Source of the DNA: JBECKX01 sp964468475
GTDB taxonomy: Bacteria; Zixibacteria; MSB-5A5; CAIYYT01
Assembly (NCBI GenBank): GCA_964468475.1
Contig: CAYXUL010000012.1
Span: 1 to 64,000 of the forward strand
Length of the DNA stretch: 64,000 nt
Direction: 5' to 3'
Under the pieces are notes generated by a model, which had not been told where the DNA came from, made no database searches, and was given only the letters and a program-made list of their open reading frames with translations. The position numbers and the translations under genes were made by a program. Below are positions 42,516 to 50,509 of this stretch, one piece after another (the stretch's first letter is position 1; each line of letters starts with the position of its first letter).

Positions 42516-42838
42516 GATAGCAATTCAACAGGCGGTTTTCGTGAATTTTTTCACGCTTCCATCCGCCAGGAAAGAAGAAAAATATAGCGACTAAGTTATC
42601 TATGTCAACGGGTTTTACAAACTGAGGTCGAAAAATATGTAGGAATTACTCCCCTATTTAAGGAGGTTTCGTCCCCCGGACTCCGACAGGCTAATAGTAT
42701 GGCGATATCCGGGGTTCGGATTCAGATTTTGTCAGTAAATTTCATCCCTGCGCGTCCTCAGAACAAGGGGATGGTACCACAGGTTTTCCGACATCGGCTG
42801 CGAGATGCTTCAAATTCAGCGTCAATCCCATTGGGAAC
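42516..42838. other. Intergenic region upstream of aldehyde dehydrogenase
   Basis: About 320 nt without a gene. It contains the promoter at 42581-42608 and, in the leader, the hairpin CGTGAA-TTTT-TTCACG (42540-42555) framed by GGCGG (42531-42535) and CCGCC (42563-42567), a possible operator or leader structure. The half next to 42838 shows no signal I can support. Confidence 0.6.
42581..42608 (-). promoter_or_regulatory. Strong sigma70-type promoter of aldehyde dehydrogenase
   Basis: On the minus strand TTGACA (42603-42608), 16-nt spacer and TATATT (42581-42586). Transcription would start near 42574, giving a leader of about 86 nt with a hairpin at 42540-42555. Confidence 0.68.
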
Positions 42839-42841
42839 TTG

Positions 42842-43612
42842 CTAGTCAAAGGCAATCTCCAAGCCCTCCTCCGCGAAGATCAACTCCCGAAATCCTTGCG
42901 CTGCAAACTGCGACGTGGCAGCTGCTCTGTCGAAATCTTCCGGCAAATGCGTCAGCATTATTCTCTTAACTCCTTTATCAATAGCAAGTTGCGACAACTG
43001 CTCCAAATCGACATGGAAGCCTTCGACCACCGCCAGGTCCGACCCCACCAAAATGCCCGCTATATCGTTTAGATGGCCCAGATCAGCAGAATAGATGATT
43101 TTACGGCCTGCCGCTTCGATGATATAGGCGAAGCACTGAAACTTATTTGGCAGGTTGTGTTCTCTGACAAAGTCGCGCTTAGAGCCTATATGGCTCGTAG
43201 GATGGGGACTAACTCGCAGATCCGTCATCTCAAACTCGAAATCGGAATCGACGGGGTGAAATTCCACCGGCATCGACAGTCGTTCCGGAAAGAGGTAGGC
43301 GGCATTGAGCCAGGTAATGAACGGGTCGATTGCCTCGGAAGGCATGCAGATATCAAGGGGATCAGTCCTGCGCATCCCGTGCACCATCTGCAAATAGAGA
43401 AACAGCCCGCTAATGTGATCAGAGTGGGTGTGTGAGATGAAGATCGTGTCGAGGCTCAGCGGGTCAATGCCGGTTCGAAGCAGGGCGGATGACACCCCCT
43501 CGCCGGCATCAAAAAGGATGCGGCGATCATTCTGCATCAGCAGGTAGGCGGACCCAGCGATATTGGGATCCGGCCTGCCCGATGCACAGCCGATGACTTT
43601 GATTTTCAGCAT
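42842..43612 (-). CDS. Metallo-beta-lactamase fold hydrolase, RNase Z-like
   Basis: 256 residues. The metal ligands are in FISHTHSDHISGL, the later ligands in SPHPTSHIG, IIYSADLGHLND and RIMLTHLPEDF. The start LKIKVIGCASGRPDPNIAGS and the FDAGEGVSSALLR segment resemble RNase Z and related phosphodiesterases (the GCG/GCASG-x-P and DAGEG motifs). The exosite arm of true tRNase Z is not visible, so I call it RNase Z-like. Last gene of the operon that begins with the PorV-like gene, 24 nt after ltaE. Confidence 0.88.
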   Translation of the reverse strand: MLKIKVIGCASGRPDPNIAGSAYLLMQNDRRILFDAGEGVSSALLRTGIDPLSLDTIFISHTHSDHISGLFLYLQMVHGMRRTDPLDICMPSEAIDPFITWLNAAYLFPERLSMPVEFHPVDSDFEFEMTDLRVSPHPTSHIGSKRDFVREHNLPNKFQCFAYIIEAAGRKIIYSADLGHLNDIAGILVGSDLAVVEGFHVDLEQLSQLAIDKGVKRIMLTHLPEDFDRAAATSQFAAQGFRELIFAEEGLEIAFD

Positions 43613-43636
43613 GGGATTGGCAAAACCCGGCGGTCT

Positions 43637-44683
43637 TTACGCTGACTCAAAGACTTCCCGCATGATCTGGATAGCATCGCGAACGTCATCGCGGTCAACA
43701 TCAAGGTGGGTAACAGCTCGTATTTTAGTAGCACCGAACGCCACAACCAGAAGTCCTTTCTCCCGACAGGAAGCGACGATGTCGTCGACCCCTCTTCCGG
43801 AGCCCGCGATATCCAGCACGACGATATTTGTCTGCACGCTATCGAGATCAATATAGACGCCCTCGATTTCAGAGATCGATTCGGCGAAATACCAGGCGTT
43901 CTCATGGTCTTCGCTCAGCCGCTGGATATTGTGTTCGATGGCATACAAAGCTGCTGCGGCAATGATGCCAACCTGCCGCATGCCGCCGCCGAACATCTTG
44001 CGAGTGCGGCGGGCACGGTTGATGAAATCGCGTTCTCCCAGTACCGCTGATCCGATCGGTGCGCCCAGTCCCTTGGAGAAACAGACACTCATGGTGTCTG
44101 CGCAGGCAGCGTAGTCAGCCAAAGGTATTTGCGTGGCAACGTGGGCGTTCCAGATGCGGGCGCCATCGAGGTGCAGGAGTACCTGACGCGAGTCGCACAA
44201 TTCGCGCAGTGACTGCATCACATCAATCGGGAAGATCGTTCCGCCGGCACGGTTGTGAGTGTTCTCGATTTCAACGATTGCGGTGCGCGGCGAATGCATA
44301 CTTCCCGGTCTGATCAGACCCTCGATATCAGCAGGAGTGAAAACTCCCCGGGTGCCATCAACTACCTGGGTAAGCATGCCAGATAAGGCAGCCACCGTTG
44401 CAACTTCAAAGTTGAAGATATGGCAGCCGCGTTCGCAGATGATTTCGTCACCGGGGGAAGAGTTGGAGTAGAGGCATACCTGGTTGCCCATCGACCCGGA
44501 AGGGACGAACATTGCCGCCTCTTTGCCGAACAGATCGGCAACCTTATTTTCGAGTTCGTTGACTGTGGGGTCATCTCCGAAGACGTCATCGCCAACTTCC
44601 GCGGAAGCCATCGCTTCACGCATCTCCTTAGAAGGGCGCGTTACCGTATCGGATCGCATATCGATATAGTTGGTATCGCTCAT
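43637..44683 (-). CDS. ltaE: Low-specificity L-threonine aldolase
   Basis: 348 residues, fold-type I PLP enzyme cleaving L-threonine or allo-threonine to glycine and acetaldehyde. MRSDTVTRPSKEMREAM is the family start; FVPSGSMGNQV, ENTHNRAGG, LLHLDGARIWNA and the Schiff-base lysine in VCFSKGLGAPIGSAV are all present. Length is typical. In the same operon as envelope genes, where its role is not evident; the upstream neighbour is 56 nt away. Confidence 0.95.
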   Translation of the reverse strand: MSDTNYIDMRSDTVTRPSKEMREAMASAEVGDDVFGDDPTVNELENKVADLFGKEAAMFVPSGSMGNQVCLYSNSSPGDEIICERGCHIFNFEVATVAALSGMLTQVVDGTRGVFTPADIEGLIRPGSMHSPRTAIVEIENTHNRAGGTIFPIDVMQSLRELCDSRQVLLHLDGARIWNAHVATQIPLADYAACADTMSVCFSKGLGAPIGSAVLGERDFINRARRTRKMFGGGMRQVGIIAAAALYAIEHNIQRLSEDHENAWYFAESISEIEGVYIDLDSVQTNIVVLDIAGSGRGVDDIVASCREKGLLVVAFGATKIRAVTHLDVDRDDVRDAIQIMREVFESA

Positions 44684-44739
44684 TTCATTTCCCGCTTGCT
44701 TGAATGATTAGTGAAGGATGCAGAATCGCACAGCAACGG

Positions 44740-45348
44740 TCAAGGCAAATTGGGGAGAAACCTGATCAGCAAAAACATCACCAGACCGGAAGTCAGCGGC
44801 ACAGTGAGGTTGTCATCACGGTAAATTGATATCGACTCCACGATTGTTGCTACCACCGCACCAATTATGCCCACGGTGTAAGGCACATTCGGCATAATAA
44901 TTATGGTAAGCAGTGCCACGACCAGAAAGGCTGCTGCGCCTTCATAGGTCTTTGTCTTACGAATGAAATGTGTGCCGTAGCGGCGACCTATCATTGCAGA
45001 GGCAACATCCCCCACTATTTCAAAGGTGATTGCAGTCGCAGCGATGTAGGCAGGAAAACAGATTATGCAGGCGACTGCGGTAAAGAGGATATAGAAAGCT
45101 CCGGTGAAGTTGCCGTTCTTCTCCTTGGGGCGAATCATGCCTCCAACCACCGGTTTGACCCAATCCCAGGGTGGCAGACTCCGCAGTCTGAACACCTCAA
45201 AGGCGGCAACGATCAGGAACGCTGTTCCCAGAAGAATGATCGCTGTATTGCGCGGAAAGAAGAGGTAGATCGTCGGGATCAGCAACGCGACAAAGTGAGT
45301 CGCTTTGCGCAGTGCCTCCTGCCCGTAGGTGATATTAGTTTGATCCAC
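44740..45348 (-). CDS. SEC59/DGK1/VTE5-like membrane lipid or dolichol kinase
   Basis: 202 residues with about six membrane segments. It has ALRKATHFVALLIPTIYLFF at the start, a conserved NFTGAFYILFTA, FEIVGDVASAMIGRRYG and KTKTYEGAAAFLV. The D-x-x-ASAMIGRR-G and K-T-x-E-G motifs are those of the CTP-dependent polyprenol/diacylglycerol kinase family (SEC59, DGK1, phytol kinase) and related CDP-diglyceride synthetases. The GTG start overlaps the end of the SurA-like gene by 14 nt. Its lipid substrate is unknown. Confidence 0.82.
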   Translation of the reverse strand: MDQTNITYGQEALRKATHFVALLIPTIYLFFPRNTAIILLGTAFLIVAAFEVFRLRSLPPWDWVKPVVGGMIRPKEKNGNFTGAFYILFTAVACIICFPAYIAATAITFEIVGDVASAMIGRRYGTHFIRKTKTYEGAAAFLVVALLTIIIMPNVPYTVGIIGAVVATIVESISIYRDDNLTVPLTSGLVMFLLIRFLPNLP

Positions 45349-47179
45349 CAGCAGCTAACGTGTCAGATTTGCTGATCTGGAGAGTATCCGGCTGCTCCTC
45401 GGGGGGAGTTGAAGTCGGTGTGACATATTTCCAGGGATTGTTGAAGTCAATCTTGGCGAATATCTTATCGTAGCGTTCCGTGTCGACCCCTTCCGATACC
45501 CACTTGCGCCACTGCGCGTCGGTTGTCTTATACGCATCTTCTCGCATAGCGCGCATCAAGGCGGTTCCTGCGGAGACGTACGGTAATCGCGGACGTTTTT
45601 CGAGAACTTTGACGATGTGATATCCATACTTCGTCTTAATTGGGGCCGACACATTGCCGACATTAGTCACCCAGGCACGGTCAAAAAGTTCCTTGGGAAT
45701 ATCCTTCTCCGATACCCAACCCGGCTCGACGGCGGTAGCTTTATTGTCCGGATTGTCATCCGTGGATCCTTCCCCAAGCGCCGCCGCGACCGCGTCGAAG
45801 TCATCACCCGCTTTCAATCTTGCGAGCGCCTTGTCGATCGTTTCTTTATCGTGGGTAAAGATCTGCTTGAACCTGACCGGTTTCTTGGCCATAAACTGGT
45901 CGATGTGCTCCTTGTAGAAGGCCTGTTTCTCGTCCTCTGTCCAATCTTGCTTTGACGGAATTCGCTTCCGCAAGATGCGATTCATTAGTTCAGCGTGCTT
46001 CAGGTTTTGATAGGCGGTCTTAATGGTGTCGGTATCGAAGTAGCCCATGCTGCGTGCGGCTGCTGAGACGACATATGGCTTTGCCATATTCAAAATGATA
46101 GCCTTGCGAATCTCGGGTGTTACGTCGGAAGTCCGGTTGCGCACCCGATACATCATTTCGTGTTCCTTGAGGACGTTGGCAGGAATCGAGTCGGTTCCGT
46201 TGACGATGCAAACCCAGTCATAAGGATCGTAAGCACCTACATCAGCATCCAGGATTTTGTCGTTCCACTCGAACTTGGCCTGTGCAACGACGCTATCAAT
46301 AAAGGCTTGAATATCCTCCGCTTCCCGCTGACGTTCAAGCTGGGAGCGGATGCCGTCATAAAGCTGCAGATCCAGTTTTTGAACGCTTCCGGGCAGAATC
46401 GAATCAAGCCGGATTATATGCCAGCCGTAAACTGTCTTGAAGGGCTTGCTGATCTCTCCCACTTTCATTTTGAAGGCAACGTCAGAGAACTTGTCGACCA
46501 TATCGGTACGCGCAAAAGGCCCAACCTTGCCATTCTTGTTCTTGCTTTGCGTGTCGTGTGAGTATTCTTTCGCCAAAACCGCGATATCAGAGCCCTGCTT
46601 GATCAAATCATAAAGATGCCAGGCACGAGCCTCAGCCATACTATCTACTGCTTTAACATCGTTGATCTGCTTGGTCCCCTCCAGAGAACTCCAGGCTTTG
46701 GGATTGTCGGAAGATAGCACGTGTGTCACAACTCGCCGTTCAGGGGTAGTGTAATAGTCGAGATTGGCGTTATAGATGCTATCGATCTCTTTTTCCGTTA
46801 CTGTGTGTCTACCGGCAAACAGATCGTTGAACATGTAATCCACTACTACATCATGGAGACGATTCTTCACAAGTCGGTGGACTTCAGCCCGGTCATAGTC
46901 ATCAAAGCTCCGAGCCTTGATAGAGGCCATCTTTCTGTACATTGCCTCTTCGTACGCTCTTTCAGGGGTGGCTTTCTCTCGCGAGTTGGGACGGCTCAAA
47001 TTGATATATTCATTTGCCACATCGGCGACAGTCAAAGGAAGGTCTCCGACTTTGCCAACCTCTGTCTGGCCCGTGATATGTGAGGCATCGATGTCCTTGG
47101 GTGATTTGGAACATCCGGCAACCAGGACCATACCGGCCACCAGCACGATTACTGTGACTATCTTATAGCGGCTTAACAT
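45335..47179 (-). CDS. SurA/PrsA-like periplasmic foldase lipoprotein with two parvulin domains
   Basis: 614 residues. A lipoprotein signal (VIVLVAGMVLVAGC, lipobox VAGC) precedes an N-terminal chaperone region (VGDLPLTVADVANEYINLSR) and two PPIC/parvulin domains. The first spans about residues 140-270 (RRVVTHVLSS, GPFARTDMVDKFSDVAFKM, VYGWHIIRLD) and the second about 455-570 (VRFKQIFTHD, GWVSEKDIPKELFDRAW, KYGYHIVKV). It probably helps fold outer-membrane or secreted proteins; the PorV-like gene lies just upstream. ATG 47179 is chosen because it begins the signal peptide; the upstream reading to 47227 overlaps the previous gene. Confidence 0.92.
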   Translation of the reverse strand: MLSRYKIVTVIVLVAGMVLVAGCSKSPKDIDASHITGQTEVGKVGDLPLTVADVANEYINLSRPNSREKATPERAYEEAMYRKMASIKARSFDDYDRAEVHRLVKNRLHDVVVDYMFNDLFAGRHTVTEKEIDSIYNANLDYYTTPERRVVTHVLSSDNPKAWSSLEGTKQINDVKAVDSMAEARAWHLYDLIKQGSDIAVLAKEYSHDTQSKNKNGKVGPFARTDMVDKFSDVAFKMKVGEISKPFKTVYGWHIIRLDSILPGSVQKLDLQLYDGIRSQLERQREAEDIQAFIDSVVAQAKFEWNDKILDADVGAYDPYDWVCIVNGTDSIPANVLKEHEMMYRVRNRTSDVTPEIRKAIILNMAKPYVVSAAARSMGYFDTDTIKTAYQNLKHAELMNRILRKRIPSKQDWTEDEKQAFYKEHIDQFMAKKPVRFKQIFTHDKETIDKALARLKAGDDFDAVAAALGEGSTDDNPDNKATAVEPGWVSEKDIPKELFDRAWVTNVGNVSAPIKTKYGYHIVKVLEKRPRLPYVSAGTALMRAMREDAYKTTDAQWRKWVSEGVDTERYDKIFAKIDFNNPWKYVTPTSTPPEEQPDTLQISKSDTLAAGGSN

Positions 47180-47213
47180 CTTTACAGCTCGTTTCTCCTG
47201 TCCGGCAATCAGC

Positions 47214-48173
47214 TTAGAGTGTGACATTTAGTGAAACCCGATACGAATTGTCAAGGTCTGAATGGTCCATGTAAGCACCATCCAGCCTGAATCGATTAAA
47301 GGCGACCCCTACGCCCAGTGTCAGACGCCCTACATCAGCGCCGCCTCGAAAGAAAAGAATATTCGCATAACCAACTTCCAGCCCCGCGTGTGTATCCAGC
47401 GATATTCCGCCCGCCGAGATTTGCGCGGCTTCCTTGCGACCTTCAAAAAGAAAGTCACCATCTGTTACAGCGGTGAAGGTAAATTGATCCACATCTCTGG
47501 TCAGTGCCAGGCCAGTGCGCAGCGAGGGATAGATCGATTCTTTAGTACCATTGTCGTAGGAGAGGAAAGTGGAGGTCAAATCCCGAAGCGTAGCGCCAAC
47601 GCGAAAGCCCGGCGCCAGTCGGTACTGCATTCCCAAATCCATGCCCAGACCCCAGGCAGAATTTTGGGCCAGAGATCGCACGATGACTTTGGCCGCCAGT
47701 CCGGCGGAAAGAGCGCTGCTGAACTGAACTCCGGCAGCCACGGAAGTCTGGTAATCGTAGTGACTTTCCTCGGATACCACGACCGGCCTCCCGCGATCCG
47801 CGTCCCACTCAGTGAGCTTTATGCCACCGCCGCCGACTCGATAAACGCCGATACCGACAGCTCCTGATCGGATGCCGATTTTTACCGGTTGGGCATACGC
47901 CGCAAAATCATGATTGAGAAGTGAACCAAAGGTCTCGGAGTGAAGCAGCGCGATCTGACGACTATGCAAAAGCACCAGACCTGCCGGATTGTAGTAGACC
48001 GCGGTGGGATCGTTAGCCAGCGCAATATACGCGCCACCCATCGCCAGCGGCCGAGCGCCCGCCCCCAGCGTGAAGGCTTCTCCCGCATATTTTGCAGCGT
48101 CAAGGGACTGCACTCCCACTCCCAGAAGCAAGGCTGCTACAATTACCGATATCGCTGATTTCGTTGACAACAC
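47214..48173 (-). CDS. PorV/PorQ-like outer-membrane beta-barrel protein
   Basis: 319 residues. Signal peptide (SAISVIVAALLLGVGVQSLD, cleavage near AAKYAGE), then the hallmark FTLGAGARPLAMGGAYIALA and DPTAVYYNPAGLV. The remainder alternates amphipathic strands with many aromatic ends and finishes in a strand (NSYRVSLNVTL), typical of a small beta-barrel. PorV is an outer-membrane component of the type IX secretion system, and this window also holds a protease with a T9SS-type sorting domain. The family is broad, so a T9SS role is inferred. First gene of the operon down to the MBL hydrolase. Confidence 0.86.
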   Translation of the reverse strand: MLSTKSAISVIVAALLLGVGVQSLDAAKYAGEAFTLGAGARPLAMGGAYIALANDPTAVYYNPAGLVLLHSRQIALLHSETFGSLLNHDFAAYAQPVKIGIRSGAVGIGVYRVGGGGIKLTEWDADRGRPVVVSEESHYDYQTSVAAGVQFSSALSAGLAAKVIVRSLAQNSAWGLGMDLGMQYRLAPGFRVGATLRDLTSTFLSYDNGTKESIYPSLRTGLALTRDVDQFTFTAVTDGDFLFEGRKEAAQISAGGISLDTHAGLEVGYANILFFRGGADVGRLTLGVGVAFNRFRLDGAYMDHSDLDNSYRVSLNVTL

Positions 48174-48265
48174 TCCCTAAACACGCGCCTCTGTTGTGAT
48201 TCGACCGCTATAAGCCCCCGCGGTAAATGACAATATATGACCTCAGAAGATAATACAAAAGAATT

Positions 48266-48291
48266 GGGCGGTCGTTTAATAACAACCGCCC
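48266..48291 (-). terminator. Probable terminator after the HMA-domain gene
   Basis: Inverted repeat GGGCGGT (48266-48272) and ACCGCCC (48285-48291), extendable with a mismatch into the GTT/AAC of the loop. On the minus strand it is followed by AATTCTTTTG. It lies between the HMA-domain gene (stop 48324) and the PorV-like gene start. Confidence 0.65.
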
Positions 48292-48323
48292 GAAAATTAA
48301 CAGGATCTGATCGTGAAGATCGA

Positions 48324-48920
48324 TTAGGTCTCGGAAGTCTCTGCCTTCTTGGTGCAGGTCTTGCCGGCTTTGACCATGTTGGCGCATCGGTCAAACGGGC
48401 AATCGGAACCGCAGACAGCCTTCATCTCGGCAGTGCATTCGGTCTTCATCGTGGCCGCATAACCTGCCTTATCGATCGCTTTGATCATGTCATCTGTTTT
48501 CACCTGGCTGGGATGAAAAACCACCGTAGCCGAAGCGTTTTTCAGATTCACGTCGACCGCGCAGACACCTTCAATTGACCCAAGTGTCTTGGTGACATGC
48601 TCGACGCAGCTCCCGCACATCATCTTGTTGACGTTCATAAAAGCGATCTTGGCATCGGGGCACTTCATCGCTTCGGCGACCGTCATCATTGGATGACCGT
48701 TGGGCATCGTCTCTACAGCCTCGGTTGTCTTCGCGCCGGTACAGGTCTTTGCTGCGGTACAGGTCTTCGCGCAATCGGCGCCGGTCTTCGTGGCCTCAGC
48801 TTTGCCGCTACAGCTTGCCTTGGCATCGGTGCTCTTCGATCCGCCACAAGCCATCGCTGCCGGCGCAACCATAAACGCAACGAGAGCGGCGATCATCAGG
48901 ATTGAAGCAAATTTCTTCAC
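48324..48920 (-). CDS. Exported Cys-rich protein with heavy-metal-associated (HMA) domain
   Basis: 198 residues. A signal peptide (SILMIAALVAFMVAPAAMA) is followed by a Cys/Thr/Lys-rich linker (ASCSGKAEATKTGADCAKTC), then an HMA-type domain (about 88-155) with M-C102-G-S-C105 at the usual CxxC position and VNLKNASATVVFHPSQVK strands. The C-terminus has further cysteines (CGSDCPFDRCANMVK). In total there are 14 cysteines, an unusual number for an exported protein. It may bind copper or another metal, or be a redox partner of the two thioredoxin-fold proteins encoded just upstream. GTG start with AGGAGG six bases before it. Confidence 0.84.
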   Translation of the reverse strand: MKKFASILMIAALVAFMVAPAAMACGGSKSTDAKASCSGKAEATKTGADCAKTCTAAKTCTGAKTTEAVETMPNGHPMMTVAEAMKCPDAKIAFMNVNKMMCGSCVEHVTKTLGSIEGVCAVDVNLKNASATVVFHPSQVKTDDMIKAIDKAGYAATMKTECTAEMKAVCGSDCPFDRCANMVKAGKTCTKKAETSET

Positions 48921-49034
48921 ATGAGCCTCCTCTTGGTGGAAAGAGTTGAGTTGCTTCAGTTCTTCAAAATTTATCTACTATTTAGCTCGATATTAACTAC
49001 GAAGTACTCTCAGTAATTTATATATAGTACGATC

Positions 49035-49562
49035 TTAAAGGTATTGTTTAATCAGATTTTCGTAAAAATTTTGATCTTTATAGCCCACGATCTTATCAAC
49101 GATTTTTCCGTCGCGGTCAACCAGGTACGCAGCAGGAATGGAATTGCCGAGCTTCCATTGGCGCGCCAATTGTTGATCGCCCATAACCACCGGGTACGGA
49201 ATACCGAAGTTGCTCACAAATTTGGCGACTTCGGCTGGTGGCTTGGTGTCGAGCGAGACCCCTACTACTGAGAATCCCTGATCTGCATACTTGTTGTGAA
49301 GGTCAATCAGATGCGGGATCGATCGGCGACACGGCGGACACCAGGTTGCCCAGAAATCCACCAGCACAACCTTGCCCTCATATTTCGACAGGTCAACGGT
49401 GTTGCCGTCAAGGTCCGGTCGACTGAGTGCCGGCGCCGCTTTGGCGACGGTCTTGAGTTCGCCGCTCTCACCGGTTGAACATGACATAAACAGAGCCACA
49501 ATGGATATGATCGCGATGCTGTTCAGAAACAGACGCAGGATGCTCGACCTTTGTTTCTTCAT
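49035..49562 (-). CDS. TlpA/ResA-like thioredoxin-fold lipoprotein
   Basis: 175 residues. A lipoprotein-type signal (NSIAIISIVALFMSC) precedes a TlpA-like domain: KAAPALSRPDLDGNTVDLSK, then VLVDFWATWCPPCRRSIPHL with the redox pair C75/C78, VVGVSLDTKP, and IPAAYLVDRDGKIVDKIVG. It is expected to reduce disulfides or heme-protein cysteines in the periplasm. ATG 49562 overlaps the stop of the upstream thioredoxin gene (TGATG), so the two are co-translated. Confidence 0.93.
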   Translation of the reverse strand: MKKQRSSILRLFLNSIAIISIVALFMSCSTGESGELKTVAKAAPALSRPDLDGNTVDLSKYEGKVVLVDFWATWCPPCRRSIPHLIDLHNKYADQGFSVVGVSLDTKPPAEVAKFVSNFGIPYPVVMGDQQLARQWKLGNSIPAAYLVDRDGKIVDKIVGYKDQNFYENLIKQYL

Positions 49563-50278
49563 CAATTGGAAGCTTTCTGTTTTGCCTCGATTTCGCGGTA
49601 TGCCACTAAGGTACCGTTCTTGAAAACAAGTTCGCTGGTGCCGTCATAATGCCAGAGTACTTCATCTTTGCTGTCATCAACCGATTGTGGTTCTCCCCAA
49701 AGGGACTTTACCTGCGCCTGAGTCATTCCCGGCGTAATTTTGGCGTCGGGACGAATCGACTCAAGTTTTTTGCGCTGGGCGACATAATCACTGAATGCCA
49801 TTGTCTCGTTGAGATTGAGACTGACGAAATCCAGAATATACTTCATCGCGGTGGCATCCACATACCCGGGCGCCGGTGCAATATGAGTACCGTCGGGCTC
49901 CAGGAACCAGGTTGTCGGGTAACCGGTCACACCGTACTGGCGAGTCAAGCCTTTCTCGGTGATCTGTCCGTCGTCAAGATTAACCAGGTTATAAGAGTCA
50001 CCATCGACTTTCGCGGCCTCGAAATTCCTCGCAATCGCGGCCTGGACATCCGGGTCACGGTAAGTTGTCGCGTCCATTTTCTTGCACCAACCGCACCAGG
50101 AAGTGGCAAAATCCACAAGTACATGCTTGTTCTCTTGCTTGGCTTTCTTAAGCGCCTCGTCATACTTCATCCAGTGAATCGGATCAGCGTGCAGCGAGGC
50201 GGTAACAAACGGGCTCGCGCCGATGCCGGCGATGAAGACAGCAAGTGTGAGGGAGGGAATAAATTTTGTTTTAATCAT
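49562..50278 (-). CDS. Exported thioredoxin-fold protein with a C-terminal SmpA-like domain
   Basis: 238 residues. Signal peptide (SLTLAVFIAGIGASPFVTAS), a DsbD-gamma/SoxW-like thioredoxin domain (KHVLVDFATSWCGWCKKMDA with C62/C65; YGVTGYPTTWFLEPDG), and after about residue 185 a short beta domain ITPGMTQAQVKSLWGEPQSV ... VLWHYDGTSELVFKNG that resembles the SmpA/OmlA (BamE-type) fold. I recognise this combination as uncommon. It is co-transcribed with the TlpA-like gene. Confidence 0.87.
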   Translation of the reverse strand: MIKTKFIPSLTLAVFIAGIGASPFVTASLHADPIHWMKYDEALKKAKQENKHVLVDFATSWCGWCKKMDATTYRDPDVQAAIARNFEAAKVDGDSYNLVNLDDGQITEKGLTRQYGVTGYPTTWFLEPDGTHIAPAPGYVDATAMKYILDFVSLNLNETMAFSDYVAQRKKLESIRPDAKITPGMTQAQVKSLWGEPQSVDDSKDEVLWHYDGTSELVFKNGTLVAYREIEAKQKASN

Positions 50279-50448
50279 GAAATTTCTACTGTAGTAATCG
50301 GGACCTTAGATCAAACTCAATACCTTATGCCTCGAGATGAAATCAAGACCGAAATCCGATCGTCAGCTTCACTTACTCCTAACGAAAATCGTTGTGCCTA
50401 AACGAGATCAATCGCTAAAGCTTCCGGTACTCGTTTTAACACCTGCCT

Positions 50449-50505
50449 GGAACCTTGGTTCCCGAAATCAGTAGTGATTTCGCATTGATTTCGTTGTTAC
50501 AACAA
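50449..50505. repeat. Cluster of three perfect inverted repeats between dnaE and the thioredoxin operon
   Basis: GGAACCTTGGTTCC (50449-50462), CGAAATCA-GTAG-TGATTTCG (50463-50482) and TTGTTACAACAA (50494-50505) lie almost end to end, just beyond the dnaE stop. They may form a transcript-end structure for dnaE or operators for the downstream gene; no T-run follows on either strand. Confidence 0.55.
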
Positions 50506-50509
50506 GATA

